Shown piece after piece: positions 17,418 through 25,705 of a stretch of DNA of 64,000 bases. The notes beneath the pieces were generated by a model, which saw only the letters and a list, made by a program, of their open reading frames with translations, was not told the DNA's origin and searched no databases. The translations under genes were made by a program, and so were the position numbers. The stretch covers positions 62,001 to 126,000 of the forward strand of contig NZ_BMOO01000001.1 of the NCBI RefSeq assembly GCF_014647115.1. Direction: 5' to 3'. The DNA comes from Halarchaeum rubridurum (lineage in GTDB: Archaea; Halobacteriota; Halobacteria; Halobacteriales; Halobacteriaceae). Each line of letters starts with the position of its first letter. The first letter of the stretch is position 1.

Positions 17418-17867
17418 CTAGTGGAACTCCTCGCGGGTCACGCGCACGACGACGGTGTCGTCGTACTCGCTGCGCTCGTACGCGCCCTCCTGTGCGTCGC
17501 CCCGGAGGACCATCGTGGGGTCGACGAGGCGGCCGTCGTCGACGCCGTAGACGCGGAGGCGGTTCACGGCCTCCTCGGGATCGGCGTCGCCGTCGCGGAG
17601 TTCGCGCGCGAGCGGCCGGGAGAGCCACTCGCGTTCGCTGACGCTCGGGTCGCGGACGAAGGCGTCGCGCGAGACGCGCGAGAGGTACCAGTCGAGGTCG
17701 TTCAGGAGCGACACCGCGGTCCCCAGGCTCATCGTCTCGACGACGAGCGCGTTCGTCCAGGGGTACGTCGGGTCGTAGGTGGCGAGGGCGCGATAGGCCG
17801 TCTCGTAGGCGTAGAGGTCGTCGGGGAGCGCCGCGTCGTCCTCGGCGACGATGCAGACCTCAGTCAC
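17418..17867 (-). CDS. Uncharacterised protein translationally coupled to thiI
   Basis: 149 residues, starting at a GTG that overlaps the thiI stop by four bases (GTGA), so the two are almost certainly co-translated. The sequence is acidic, mainly helical at the start (DLYAYETAYRALATYDPTY) and strand-rich at the end (DDTVVVRVTREEF). No catalytic motif or known domain was recognised. Coupling hints at a role near tRNA thiolation or thiamine sulfur transfer, but this is inference only. Confidence 0.75.
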   Translation of the reverse strand: MTEVCIVAEDDAALPDDLYAYETAYRALATYDPTYPWTNALVVETMSLGTAVSLLNDLDWYLSRVSRDAFVRDPSVSEREWLSRPLARELRDGDADPEEAVNRLRVYGVDDGRLVDPTMVLRGDAQEGAYERSEYDDTVVVRVTREEFH

Positions 17868-19072
17868 GGCGACGCCTCCGGTTCCGGTTCGACGGCCACG
17901 GGTTCGACGGAGACGATGTCGCGGTCGGCGGCGGCCGCCGCGGCGAGGTCGAGGAGGTCGTCGGGTTCGGCGGCGACGACGCGCTCGGCGGACGCGGCGG
18001 TCGCGGGCTGTGCGGGCGCGAGGCGGTCGCAGCCGACGTTCATCGTCGCGTCGCGGTACGTGCCGAGGTCGCGGGCCCGCGCGATGACGTCCTGTTTGTC
18101 CCACGAGAGCAGCGGGCGATGCACCGGGAGGTCGCTCGCGCCCGCGACGGCCGCCATGTTCGCGGTGGTCTGACTCGACTTCTGGCCGATGGCTTCGCCG
18201 GTGACGATGCCGACCGCGCCGACGTCGCGGGCGACGTGCTCGGCGACGCGGTACATGAAGCGCCGGAAGGAGAGCATCCGGGTGTTGCCGACCTCGGCGT
18301 CGAGGCGCTCGACGGCCTCGCCGGCGGGGACGCGCCGGACATCGAGGTCCTGATCGGGGGCCCAGGTGGCGAGGTGTCGCACCGTCTCGACGGCGCGGGC
18401 CTCGTGGTCGGCCCCCCCGTACGGCCCGAGGTCGAGGTAGACGGGCACGACGGGCGCGCCGCGCTTCATCGCCAACCACGCCGCGACGGGCGAGTCGATA
18501 CCCCCCGAAACGAGCGCGACGAGCGGCTCCTGGGTGCCGAGCGGCATCCCGCCGGGACCGTCCCGCTCTTCGAGGTAGACGAACGCGCGGGCGTCCCGAC
18601 ACTCCACGCCGAAGGTCAGGTCGGGGTCGTCGAGGTCCACCTCGGGGTCGAACTCGTCCTCGACGGCCTCCCAGACGGCCTGCCCGCCCTCGCGGCCGAT
18701 GTCGTGGCTCCCGAAGTCGTGTTCGCCCGCGCGGCGCGCGTCGACGCCGAACGTCCCGCCGCGGTAGTGCTCGCGGGCGATGCGCGCGAGCGCGTCCGTG
18801 ATGGCGTCGAGCGAGGCGTCGACGACGCGCGCGGGGCTCGCGGAGACGACGCCGAAGGTGTCCGTCGCGGCGGCGGTCGCGGCCTCGACGTCGGCGGCGT
18901 GGACCACGAGGCGGCCGTACTCGCGTTCGACGCGCCCCTCGATGCCGCGCGCGTCGAGGTGCGATTCGAGATTCGCCGCGAGGCGCTCCTCCATGCGCGT
19001 CTGGACGGAGCGGCTCTTGATGCCGATGTCGCCGTGGCGAACGAGTACGGCGTCGGCGTCCGGCGGATGCAT
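17864..19072 (-). CDS. thiI: tRNA 4-thiouridine synthetase / sulfurtransferase
   Basis: 402 residues. N-terminal ferredoxin-like and THUMP domains (about 1-170) bind tRNA; the PP-loop adenylating domain begins at VSGGIDSPVAAW (SGGIDS 189-194). VTGEAIGQKSSQT is the second ThiI signature. The rhodanese domain found in E. coli ThiI is missing, as in most archaea, and C-terminal residues are rich in Ala/Glu. It makes 4-thiouridine in tRNA, perhaps also thiazole sulfur. ATG at 19072 starts the fold. Overlaps the following gene by 4 bp. Confidence 0.93.
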   Translation of the reverse strand: MHPPDADAVLVRHGDIGIKSRSVQTRMEERLAANLESHLDARGIEGRVEREYGRLVVHAADVEAATAAATDTFGVVSASPARVVDASLDAITDALARIAREHYRGGTFGVDARRAGEHDFGSHDIGREGGQAVWEAVEDEFDPEVDLDDPDLTFGVECRDARAFVYLEERDGPGGMPLGTQEPLVALVSGGIDSPVAAWLAMKRGAPVVPVYLDLGPYGGADHEARAVETVRHLATWAPDQDLDVRRVPAGEAVERLDAEVGNTRMLSFRRFMYRVAEHVARDVGAVGIVTGEAIGQKSSQTTANMAAVAGASDLPVHRPLLSWDKQDVIARARDLGTYRDATMNVGCDRLAPAQPATAASAERVVAAEPDDLLDLAAAAAADRDIVSVEPVAVEPEPEASP

Positions 19073-19226
19073 GGCGCGAGAGACGAGCGGGCGGACCAAA
19101 GGCGCGTCGCCTCCGGACGAAGCGGTTCACTCGCGCGGGAGGCGCGAGACGTGAGTGACCCCGCAGTGCGCTTCTGGTGGAGCGTTCGTCGAGCGTACCC
19201 GCGGGGCGCGCCCGGCAAGCGGCCCG

Positions 19227-20447
19227 TTAGAAGGTGCCGAGTTCGCCGTCGATGACGCGCTGGGTGATGGAGGTGACGTCGGCGAGTTCGGCGTCGACGA
19301 TCTCGCGGACGTCGGCCTCGATGTCGTCGACGGTGACGTCGTCGTCGGTGACGACGTGGACGTCGGCGACGTGGGGTTGGTCGATGGGGCGGCCGATCTG
19401 GCTGAGGAGCCGAACGCGCAGGTCGCGGATGCCCTCGACGTCGGCGACGACGCTCTCGGCGATCTGCGTGGAGAGGAGGTTGTATATCTTCCCGATGTGG
19501 TTGACGGGATTCTTGCCCGACGTGGCCTCCATGCTCATCGAGCGGTTCGGGGTGATGAGCCCGTTGGCGCGGTTGCCCCTACCCACAGAACCGTCGTCGC
19601 CCTGTTCGGCGCTCGTGCCGGTGACGGTGAGGTAGACGGAGCCCTCCTCGTAGTCGTCGGCGGTGTTGACGTGGACGGTGACGTCGCGGTCGGTGTAGTC
19701 GGCGGCGAGGGACGCGACGGTCTCGCGGACGCCCTCGACTTCGGCCTCGTAGGCGTCGAGGTCGGGGACGTGGCGGTCGACGAGCGCGACGGCGACGGTG
19801 AGGTCGATGTGGTCGCCCTCGCGTTTGCCCATGACCTTGACGTCCTGCCCGATGGCGGGGTTGTCGTCGTGATAGGGGCCGTTGAGGTGGCGTTCGGTTT
19901 CGAGGACGAGCTCCTCGGTCTCGGTGAGGGGCGCGTGACCGACGCCGAAGGAGGTGTCGTTGGCCTCGGGGACGTGCTGTTCGTCCTCGCCGAAGACCTC
20001 CTGCAGGTCGCCGGAGCCCTCGCCGAGGCGGACGTCGACGACGACGTCGGTTTCGAGGTCGAGGGCGGGGAGGGTCTCGCGGAGGTAGTCACGGGCGGCC
20101 TCCAGGGCGATGGCGTCGACGGGAATGTGGTGTTCGTCGCCAGCCTCGTCGACGTAGTGTTTGGTGGCGCGCCCGACGACGAGGAGGTAGACGGGTTCGA
20201 CGACTTCGCCGCCGCCGAAGGCGGGCGCGGCGGTACCGGCGACGAGTTGGGTCTCGTCGGTGTTGTAGTGGAGGACCTTCCCGACGCGGTCGAGGTAGGC
20301 CTGCGCGAGGGCCTCGGAGACGTGCTCGGCGACGCCGTCGCAGATGGAGTCGGGGTGGCCGACACCCTTGCGCTCGACGATTTCGACGGTCTCGTCCTCG
20401 ACGGCACCGCGCTCGATGGGCTGGACGCGGATGTTCCGCTCGGTCAT
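19227..20447 (-). CDS. mat: Archaeal S-adenosylmethionine synthetase (methionine adenosyltransferase)
   Basis: Makes SAM from methionine and ATP. 406 residues, the length of the archaeal MAT family (distinct from bacterial MetK). Diagnostic stretches: [14 protein letters not shown] near residue 25, [13 protein letters not shown] (about 60) and [19 protein letters not shown] (about 285). The near-exact family match makes the call firm. A TTATAG box lies 25 nt before the ATG, giving a leaderless start. Monocistronic, between thiI and a CYTH gene in the same direction. Confidence 0.96.
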   Translation of the reverse strand: MTERNIRVQPIERGAVEDETVEIVERKGVGHPDSICDGVAEHVSEALAQAYLDRVGKVLHYNTDETQLVAGTAAPAFGGGEVVEPVYLLVVGRATKHYVDEAGDEHHIPVDAIALEAARDYLRETLPALDLETDVVVDVRLGEGSGDLQEVFGEDEQHVPEANDTSFGVGHAPLTETEELVLETERHLNGPYHDDNPAIGQDVKVMGKREGDHIDLTVAVALVDRHVPDLDAYEAEVEGVRETVASLAADYTDRDVTVHVNTADDYEEGSVYLTVTGTSAEQGDDGSVGRGNRANGLITPNRSMSMEATSGKNPVNHIGKIYNLLSTQIAESVVADVEGIRDLRVRLLSQIGRPIDQPHVADVHVVTDDDVTVDDIEADVREIVDAELADVTSITQRVIDGELGTF

Positions 20448-20472
20448 TACCCACCCTTCGCCGTCGCCGGTT

Positions 20473-20478
20473 CTATAA
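20473..20478 (-). promoter_or_regulatory. TATA box of the SAM synthetase gene
   Basis: TTATAG on the minus strand, 25 nt before the ATG, in an AT-rich island between two GC-rich genes. Confidence 0.6.
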
Positions 20479-20537
20479 CTTGCGGAAACGAAAACGACCT
20501 CAAATATGCTCCGCGGTTATGTCGACGGTCGCGCGGG

Positions 20538-21065
20538 CTACTCCAGGAGGAGGCCGAGGTAGGAGGTCCGGACCTGTTCGTTCGGGTCGAGCCCGAGACG
20601 GCGCAGGACGTCGAAGGCACCCTCGCGGGCGGACGCGACGTTCTCGCTCTCCCGTTCGACCTCGACGAACTGCCCGAGGCCGGTGACGTCGTCGAGGACG
20701 ACGGTGTAGTCGTCGTAGGCGTAGTACGTCCGGGTCTTCTCGACGGTCGCGGCGGGCGTGAAGCCGACACCCTCGAAGATCGCGCCCGCGTCCGCGCCGT
20801 CCTCGACGCCGGTCTCGACCTCCTCGCGGGTCTTCGACTCGCTGTCGACCTTCGGGCCCTTGTAGGTGATGCGGGCGCGCTCGCCGTCGTCGTCCGTGAC
20901 GCGCCGGACGCGAAGCGCCTCGTCCGTCTCGGCGAAGTCGCGGTGGGGCGCGTCGTAGTAGGTGTCGACCTGTTCGACCGTCTCGCCCCGCTCCGCGCCG
21001 ACCGACGCCAGCGCGTCGCGGACGTCGCCGTGGTCCGCGGGCACCTTCACTTCGACCTCGTACAT
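20538..21065 (-). CDS. CYTH-domain protein (class IV adenylyl cyclase / CyaB-like)
   Basis: 175 residues. The N-terminal EVEVKV (E3, E5, K7) is the ExExK signature of the CYTH superfamily, which includes class IV adenylyl cyclases and triphosphatases. Later charged strands such as DEALRVRRV, ARITYKGPK and GLGQFVEVERE build the triphosphate tunnel. Likely acts on a triphosphate substrate with a divalent metal; whether it makes cAMP cannot be judged. Annotated as CyaB-type in many haloarchaea. It lies 91 nt upstream of the SAM synthetase gene, same direction. Confidence 0.85.
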   Translation of the reverse strand: MYEVEVKVPADHGDVRDALASVGAERGETVEQVDTYYDAPHRDFAETDEALRVRRVTDDDGERARITYKGPKVDSESKTREEVETGVEDGADAGAIFEGVGFTPAATVEKTRTYYAYDDYTVVLDDVTGLGQFVEVERESENVASAREGAFDVLRRLGLDPNEQVRTSYLGLLLE

Positions 21066-21267
21066 GCGCGAGGCGTCGGACGGTAGGGGCAAAAGCCGTC
21101 CGGAACGCCCCGATGTGCCCGCGGCGCGCTCGGGGCGCTCGCGGGACGGCGCGGCGGTGCGACCGGCGCGGCGGTTCGGTGGCGAGACGGCGCGACGAAC
21201 GACTATTGAGTCCTCCGTACCCCTCTTAGCAGCCTTCTTACCCGATGACGGCCCACCCACGAGTGGG

Positions 21268-21471
21268 ATGTCAGCAGACTCCGCCGCCGGCGACGCGCCG
21301 CGTCCGACCGTCCCCGCCCCCGACCACGCGCTCGAATCCGTCGTCGTCCGACAGGAGCGCGGCCCGGACCGCTGTACGTGCTACCCCGCGGACGCCGACG
21401 AGGCGACCCGGCTGACGACGTGGCTCTCCGTGAACGCGGACGTGCTCCGGGACCTCGAAACGATGCGCTGA
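21268..21471 (+). CDS. Small conserved haloarchaeal protein
   Basis: 67 residues. The N-terminus is short and disordered; the conserved-looking core is LESVVVRQERGPDRCTC followed by DADEATRLTTWLSVNADVLRDLE. It resembles a small haloarchaeal family with a conserved cysteine before a WLS motif; function unknown. An extension into the 5' region is low-complexity and overlaps the divergent CYTH gene, so the ATG at 21268 is used. Likely cytosolic. Confidence 0.7.
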   Translation: MSADSAAGDAPRPTVPAPDHALESVVVRQERGPDRCTCYPADADEATRLTTWLSVNADVLRDLETMR

Positions 21472-21541
21472 CCGGCGCGACCGGCGCGACCGGCGCGGGA
21501 GAAACGTGATTCTTAAGGGTCGAACGGGTGTCCGTGTGCGT

Positions 21542-22483
21542 ATGAGCGACCAGCAAGAGGCCGAGGCGGCCGACGACGCAGACGCCGAGGAGCCCGAGGG
21601 ACTGCAGGCGGGCGACTTCATCGAGCTCGCGTACACCGCGCGCACCGTCGAGGACGGCGACCTCGTCGACACGACCGACCAGGAAGTCGCCGACGAGGAA
21701 GGCGTCGACACGGGCGACCAGGAGTTCTCCCCGCGCACCATCGTGCTCGGTGAGGGCCACATCTTCGAGCCGGTCGAGGACGACATCATCGGCAAGGAGG
21801 TCGGCGACACGGGCACCGTCGTCGTCCCCGCCGCGGACGCCTTCGGCGAGTACGACGAGAGCGAGGTCCGCACGGTGAGCGCCGAGAAGATTCCGGAGGA
21901 CGACCGCTACCCCGGCGCGCACGTCGACATCGAGGGCCAGCACGGCCACGTCGAGACGATCATCGGCGGGCGCGCCCGCGTCGACTTCAACCACATGCTC
22001 GCCGGTCAGGACATCGAGTACCAGTACGAGGTCCTCGGTGAGGTCACGGACCGCGTCGAGAAGGCCCAGGGCCTCCTCAGCATGTACTTCGACGTCGACC
22101 TCGACATGCACATCGAGACGGACGAGGTCGAGGAAGAAGTCGAAGTCGAGAGCGAGGACGAGGACGAGGAGCCCGAGTTCGAGACGGAGACCGTCGAGAA
22201 GGAGACGCTGTACATCGAGCAGAGCCCGCAGCTCCAGTTCAATCAGCAGTGGATGATGGGCAAACAGCAGATTCTCCAGCAGGTCATGGACCAGATCGAC
22301 GTCGATCGCGTCATCGTCCAGGAGATCATCGACGGCGGCGGCATGGGCGGCATGATGGGCGGCATGGGCGGCATGATGGGCGGCATGGGTGGCGGCGAGG
22401 AGGACCTCGGCGACATCGAGGACGCCCTCGAAGACGCGGACGTCGACGCCGACGAGATCGTCGACGAACTCGACGAGGAATAG
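21542..22483 (+). CDS. FKBP-type peptidyl-prolyl isomerase (SlyD-like, haloarchaeal long form)
   Basis: 313 residues. FKBP core with inserted-in-flap domain: GDFIELAYTARTVEDG, IVLGEGHIFEPVEDDIIGK, PAADAFGEYDE and GHVETI...RVDFNHMLAGQDIEYQYEV. After residue 190 comes an acidic spacer, then a second region ending in a Gly-Met tract (about residues 267-287) and an acidic tail. It probably folds proline peptide bonds or acts as a chaperone. ATG at 21542 lies just before the acidic tail of the N-terminus and is preferred to the longer frame. The stop region is repeated downstream. Confidence 0.88.
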   Translation: MSDQQEAEAADDADAEEPEGLQAGDFIELAYTARTVEDGDLVDTTDQEVADEEGVDTGDQEFSPRTIVLGEGHIFEPVEDDIIGKEVGDTGTVVVPAADAFGEYDESEVRTVSAEKIPEDDRYPGAHVDIEGQHGHVETIIGGRARVDFNHMLAGQDIEYQYEVLGEVTDRVEKAQGLLSMYFDVDLDMHIETDEVEEEVEVESEDEDEEPEFETETVEKETLYIEQSPQLQFNQQWMMGKQQILQQVMDQIDVDRVIVQEIIDGGGMGGMMGGMGGMMGGMGGGEEDLGDIEDALEDADVDADEIVDELDEE

Positions 22484-22710
22484 GTCGGCCCGCAGGGGCG
22501 ACCGAACAGCCGAACGGGGAGCGAATCGGCCCGTGAGGAATAGAGCGGCGCGCGAAGCGGACCGCAGTTTGCGAGCGGGGAGCAGGGCGACCCGCGATGA
22601 GTAGGCGACGCCTCGCCGACGCTCGTCGTCGCCACTCACCGAACGGAGGGCGCCGCGGGCGCGATGCGTGAGGAATAGGTCGACCCGAAAGGGCGACCGA
22701 ATTCGGCTCG
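22474..22710 (+). repeat. Degenerate repeats of the isomerase stop-codon region
   Basis: GAGGAATAG, which ends the isomerase gene, recurs at about 22536 and 22671. The first and last copies are followed by GGTCG-N-CCCG-NARGGGCGACCGAA, which can pair as a stem (GGTCG with CGACC, CCC with GGG). The middle copy is more diverged. The 267-nt spacer holds no gene, only these imperfect units. Confidence 0.55.
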
Positions 22711-22750
22711 CGGTTCTGGTTCTCCCGCTTTTCGACCGCGAAGCCGCGCG

Positions 22751-23377
22751 TCAGGCGATGTCGCGCGAGGTGTCGATGCCGACGCGGTCGCCGAGGTTGA
22801 GCTTGATGGTCTCGTCGAGAGCGTTCCCGCCGCGGAACTTCAGCACGGAGAGCGTGTTCTCGACGTCGCCGCCGGCAATCGTCGTCTGGAGGCGGAAGGC
22901 GACGTCGGCGATGTGGACCGTGGTATCGCGGAGGTCGGGGACGTGGTCGCCGCGGAGCCCGTGGAGGACGGCGACGCTGCCCGTGTTGTGCATGTGGTTC
23001 TGGAGTTCGGAGAGGAACGTCTCGTAGCGGGTGCGTTCGGTCCGTTCGAGGGTGTCGACGGGGTCGATGATGAGCGTCTCGCCCTCGCCGACGTTCCGGA
23101 AGAGCCGGCGGCCGTCGTCGAGGGGCGCGTCGCTCGACAGGTAGCGGACGTCGGGGGTCTCCTGGGGGACGGCGGCGCCATCGAAGGCGTCGACGACGGC
23201 GTCCTCGGTCCGGTCGGCGGTGAGGTAGAGGGTGTCGCGGGCGGCGGCGAACTCGTGGAGCAGCAACTCGCCTTGGCTCGCCGGGGGCGACTCGTAGACG
23301 AGCAGACTCCCGGCCGGGAGCCCACCGTCGAGCTTCCGGTCGAGAACGTCGATGCCCGTGGGGAGCCGGTCCGCCAT
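22751..23377 (-). CDS. RecA-like (RAD55/KaiC type) protein without a Walker A motif
   Basis: 208 residues with the RecA-fold opening TGIDVLDRKLDGGLPAGSLLVYE, where the RAD55 family has its P-loop. Here the loop reads ESPPASQGELLL (about residues 29-40), with no GxxxxGK[ST]. The Walker B-like strand TLIIDPVDTLE keeps its aspartate. So ATP binding may be lost or altered, and the protein may be a regulatory pseudo-ATPase. It lies just upstream of nothing in its own direction except spacer; the MinD-like gene upstream is in the same direction, 27 nt away. ATG start is unambiguous. Confidence 0.8.
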   Translation of the reverse strand: MADRLPTGIDVLDRKLDGGLPAGSLLVYESPPASQGELLLHEFAAARDTLYLTADRTEDAVVDAFDGAAVPQETPDVRYLSSDAPLDDGRRLFRNVGEGETLIIDPVDTLERTERTRYETFLSELQNHMHNTGSVAVLHGLRGDHVPDLRDTTVHIADVAFRLQTTIAGGDVENTLSVLKFRGGNALDETIKLNLGDRVGIDTSRDIA

Positions 23378-23404
23378 GCTACCGAGATAGGGGCGATGCT
23401 ATTG

Positions 23405-24016
23405 TTAAGGGTTCGGACCGATTACCCCGGCGACGCGGTCGTAGGCGGCTTCGACGGCCGCGTCGGCGAGCGGGGTCGCGGAGGCTGGCACGGGGACGGC
23501 CGGGGCTTCGACGACGCGCTCGATGCCGGTCACGTCGCCCGTGGTGGCGACGACGACGCACGCGGCGACGGGCGTGCCGAGCGCGCGGGCGAGGGCGGCG
23601 CTCTTCAGACCGTCGCGGACGGCATCACGGTCGGCGGTCACGACGACGACGGCGCTATCGGCGGCGGCGAGGGCCGCGCCGACGTCCGCGCCCGCGCCCG
23701 CGGCGGTGTCGACGAGGACCGGTCGGTCGGTCGGGAGGTCGTCGAGGTACGACTCGGGGGCGGCGTCGCCGCCGGCGAGGACGTCGGTCCCGGGCGGGAC
23801 GCGGGCGGGTTCGACGCACGCGTCGAGGGGCGTCCCGGAGGCGAGGGCGGCGACGCCGCGTTCGCCGGACGTACCGGCGCACAGGTGGCAGTTCGGCATC
23901 CCGCGGTCGGCGTCGGCGACGAGCGGCCGGCGGCGCTGGCGGACGTATGCGTCGGCGAGCGCGAGCGCCGTGGTGGTCTTCCCGACGCCGCCCTTCCCGC
24001 CCGCGATGGCAAGCAT
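23405..24016 (-). CDS. MinD/ParA-like P-loop ATPase
   Basis: 203 residues. N-terminal deviant Walker [11 protein letters not shown] (residues 6-15) is the ParA/MinD signature, followed by [10 protein letters not shown] where the family has its Walker A' aspartate. The C-terminal membrane-binding amphipathic helix typical of MinD is not apparent. Probably a regulator of localisation or an accessory ATPase. It sits 27 nt from the RecA-like gene and the two may form one operon, giving a pair with one active and one degenerate ATPase site. Another in-frame ATG lies 7 codons upstream; the shorter start is chosen to begin at the first strand. Confidence 0.8.
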   Translation of the reverse strand: MLAIAGGKGGVGKTTTALALADAYVRQRRRPLVADADRGMPNCHLCAGTSGERGVAALASGTPLDACVEPARVPPGTDVLAGGDAAPESYLDDLPTDRPVLVDTAAGAGADVGAALAAADSAVVVVTADRDAVRDGLKSAALARALGTPVAACVVVATTGDVTGIERVVEAPAVPVPASATPLADAAVEAAYDRVAGVIGPNP

Positions 24017-24089
24017 GGCCGCGGGTGGGACCCCCATCCGGCAAGAAGGTTCGGGACCTTCAAGGCCGCAGCGCGCGCGGATACTGACG

Positions 24090-25013
24090 ATGCGCCACGA
24101 CCACCTGCTCACCGCGAAACAGCTCTCGCGGGCGGACATCGAGACCGTCCTCGAACGCGCGCGGGAGTTCGCGGGCGACCCCGCCGCGCACGCCGAGCGA
24201 CACCCGGGCGCGCTGCTCGCGCTCTGCTTTTTCGAGCCGAGCACGCGGACGAAGATGAGCTTCGAGACCGCGGCGAAGCGTCTCGGCGGCGACGTCATCG
24301 ACATGGGGGCGGTCGAGGACTCCTCGGTGAAGAAGGGCGAGTCGCTCGCGGACACGGCACGCGTCGTCGAGGGGTACGCGGACGGAATCGTACTCCGCCA
24401 CCCGAGTCAGGGCGCGGCGCGGATGGCGAGCGAGTTCGTGGACGTCCCGCTCGTGAACGCGGGCGACGGCGCGGGCCACCACCCGAGTCAGACGCTGCTC
24501 GACCTCTACACGATCGACGAGAACGCGGGTCTCGACGACCTGACCATCGGTATCATGGGCGACCTGAAGTACGGGCGGACGGTCCACTCGCTCGCGCACG
24601 CGCTGACGAACTTCGACGTCCGCCAGCACTTCGTCAGCCCGGAGAGCCTGCGCCTCCCGCGCTCGGTGCGGTACGACCTCCACGAGGCGGGCGCGAACGT
24701 CCGCGAACACGAGGACCTCGACGCCGTCCTCCCCGAACTCGACGTGCTCTACGTGACCCGAATCCAACGCGAGCGCTTCCCGGACGAGGAGGAGTACGAG
24801 GCGGTGGCGGGCGAGTACCGAATCGACGCGGAGACGCTCGAACGCGCGCGCGACGACCTCGCCGTGATGCATCCGCTGCCGCGGATCGACGAGATCGACC
24901 CGGAGATAGACGAGTCGCCGAACGCGACGTACTTCGACCAGGCGCACAACGGCGTCCCGGTGCGGATGGCGTTGCTCGACCTCCTGCTCGAAGCGGGGGG
25001 TGATGCGGCATGA
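24090..25013 (+). CDS. pyrB: Aspartate carbamoyltransferase catalytic subunit
   Basis: Second step of pyrimidine synthesis: carbamoyl phosphate plus aspartate. 307 residues. [14 protein letters not shown] carries the STRTK phosphate-binding motif at residues 51-55; [12 protein letters not shown] and [10 protein letters not shown] supply further substrate residues; [11 protein letters not shown] binds aspartate. Normal length. The stop overlaps the start of pyrI by 4 bp (ATGA), so the two subunits are co-translated. Confidence 0.97.
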   Translation: MRHDHLLTAKQLSRADIETVLERAREFAGDPAAHAERHPGALLALCFFEPSTRTKMSFETAAKRLGGDVIDMGAVEDSSVKKGESLADTARVVEGYADGIVLRHPSQGAARMASEFVDVPLVNAGDGAGHHPSQTLLDLYTIDENAGLDDLTIGIMGDLKYGRTVHSLAHALTNFDVRQHFVSPESLRLPRSVRYDLHEAGANVREHEDLDAVLPELDVLYVTRIQRERFPDEEEYEAVAGEYRIDAETLERARDDLAVMHPLPRIDEIDPEIDESPNATYFDQAHNGVPVRMALLDLLLEAGGDAA

Positions 25014-25474
25014 CGGAGAAGGACACAGAACTCCGCATCTCGAAGATTCGAGACGGGACGGTGATCGACCACGTGCCGGCGGGGGAGGCCCTCCACGTCC
25101 TCGCCATCCTTGGAATCGACGGCAGCGGCGGCGAGGGCGTCAGCCTCGGGATGAACGTCCCGAGCGAGACGATGGGCCACAAGGACATCGTGAAGGTCGA
25201 GGGCCGCGAGATGAGTCAGGCGGAACTCGACGTCCTCTCGCTCATCGCGCCGGACGCGACGGTCAACATCGTCCGGGATTACGCGGTCGCGGAGAAGACC
25301 GAAATCGAACCCCCGGAGCAGGTCGCGGGCCTCCTCAGCTGTCCGAACCGCCACTGCATCACGAACGCGGGCGAGCCCGTCGAGACCCGCTTCGACGTCC
25401 TCGACGAGGGCGTCCGCTGTGCGTACTGCGAGACCATCGTCCGCGAGGAGATAACGGACCACCTCGCGGTCTGA
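25010..25474 (+). CDS. pyrI: Aspartate carbamoyltransferase regulatory subunit
   Basis: 154 residues. N-terminal nucleotide-binding (allosteric) domain with [21 protein letters not shown]-terminal zinc domain with C111, C116, C137 and C140 arranged CPNRHC...CAYC as in PyrI. It joins the catalytic trimer and senses nucleotides. Start overlaps pyrB by 4 bp. The complete operon is pyrBI. Confidence 0.97.
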   Translation: MTEKDTELRISKIRDGTVIDHVPAGEALHVLAILGIDGSGGEGVSLGMNVPSETMGHKDIVKVEGREMSQAELDVLSLIAPDATVNIVRDYAVAEKTEIEPPEQVAGLLSCPNRHCITNAGEPVETRFDVLDEGVRCAYCETIVREEITDHLAV

Positions 25475-25502
25475 GGCGGGCGAGACCGGCGTCCCGAAAA
25501 GG

Positions 25503-25508
25503 TATAGT
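25503..25508 (+). promoter_or_regulatory. TATA box of the 34-residue peptide gene
   Basis: TATAGT with GG before it, ending 23 nt before the ATG; a good leaderless promoter. Six bases AGTGGC after it pair with GCCACT just before the start codon. Confidence 0.45.
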
Positions 25509-25531
25509 GGCGCGACGTGTAGCCACTGAGT

Positions 25532-25636
25532 ATGCGCACGTCCGTCAAACTCGCCCTCGCACTGGCCCTGATCGTCCTCGTCTACAAGCTCGTCGCCGGC
25601 GGCGCGCCCGAGGACGACATCGACCGCATCGACTGA
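25532..25636 (+). CDS. Predicted 34-residue single-pass membrane peptide
   Basis: Reads MRTSVKLALALALIVL then VYKLVAGG and an acidic tail ending DDIDRID. Residues 5-22 form one hydrophobic helix preceded by R and K and followed by an acidic C-terminus, so the N-terminus would be inside by the positive-inside rule. Below the size at which genes are normally called. Support is a promoter of the right spacing, codon use like its neighbours and a stop close to the helix end. Function unknown; short peptides of this form can bind larger membrane proteins. Confidence 0.6.
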   Translation: MRTSVKLALALALIVLVYKLVAGGAPEDDIDRID

Positions 25637-25674
25637 TCGGCGACCGCGCCCTCCTCGTTTTCGCGGAGCGAACG

Positions 25675-25680
25675 CTTTAG
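25675..25680 (+). promoter_or_regulatory. TATA-like box for the following hypothetical gene
   Basis: CTTTAG, ending 25 nt before the ATG at 25706. Confidence 0.35.
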
Positions 25681-25705
25681 GCGGCCGGAACCCCCACCCG
25701 CGTAC

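Noticed and set aside
22249-22536. Plus-strand frame at the SlyD gene end, extending into the spacer
   Set aside because: It is an alternative frame of the Gly-Met and acidic coding part and is Arg-rich, so it is a shadow.
25010-25680. Long plus-strand frame across pyrI and the small peptide gene
   Set aside because: It is the +1 shadow of pyrI with Arg/Pro-rich composition; pyrI has its zinc cysteines.
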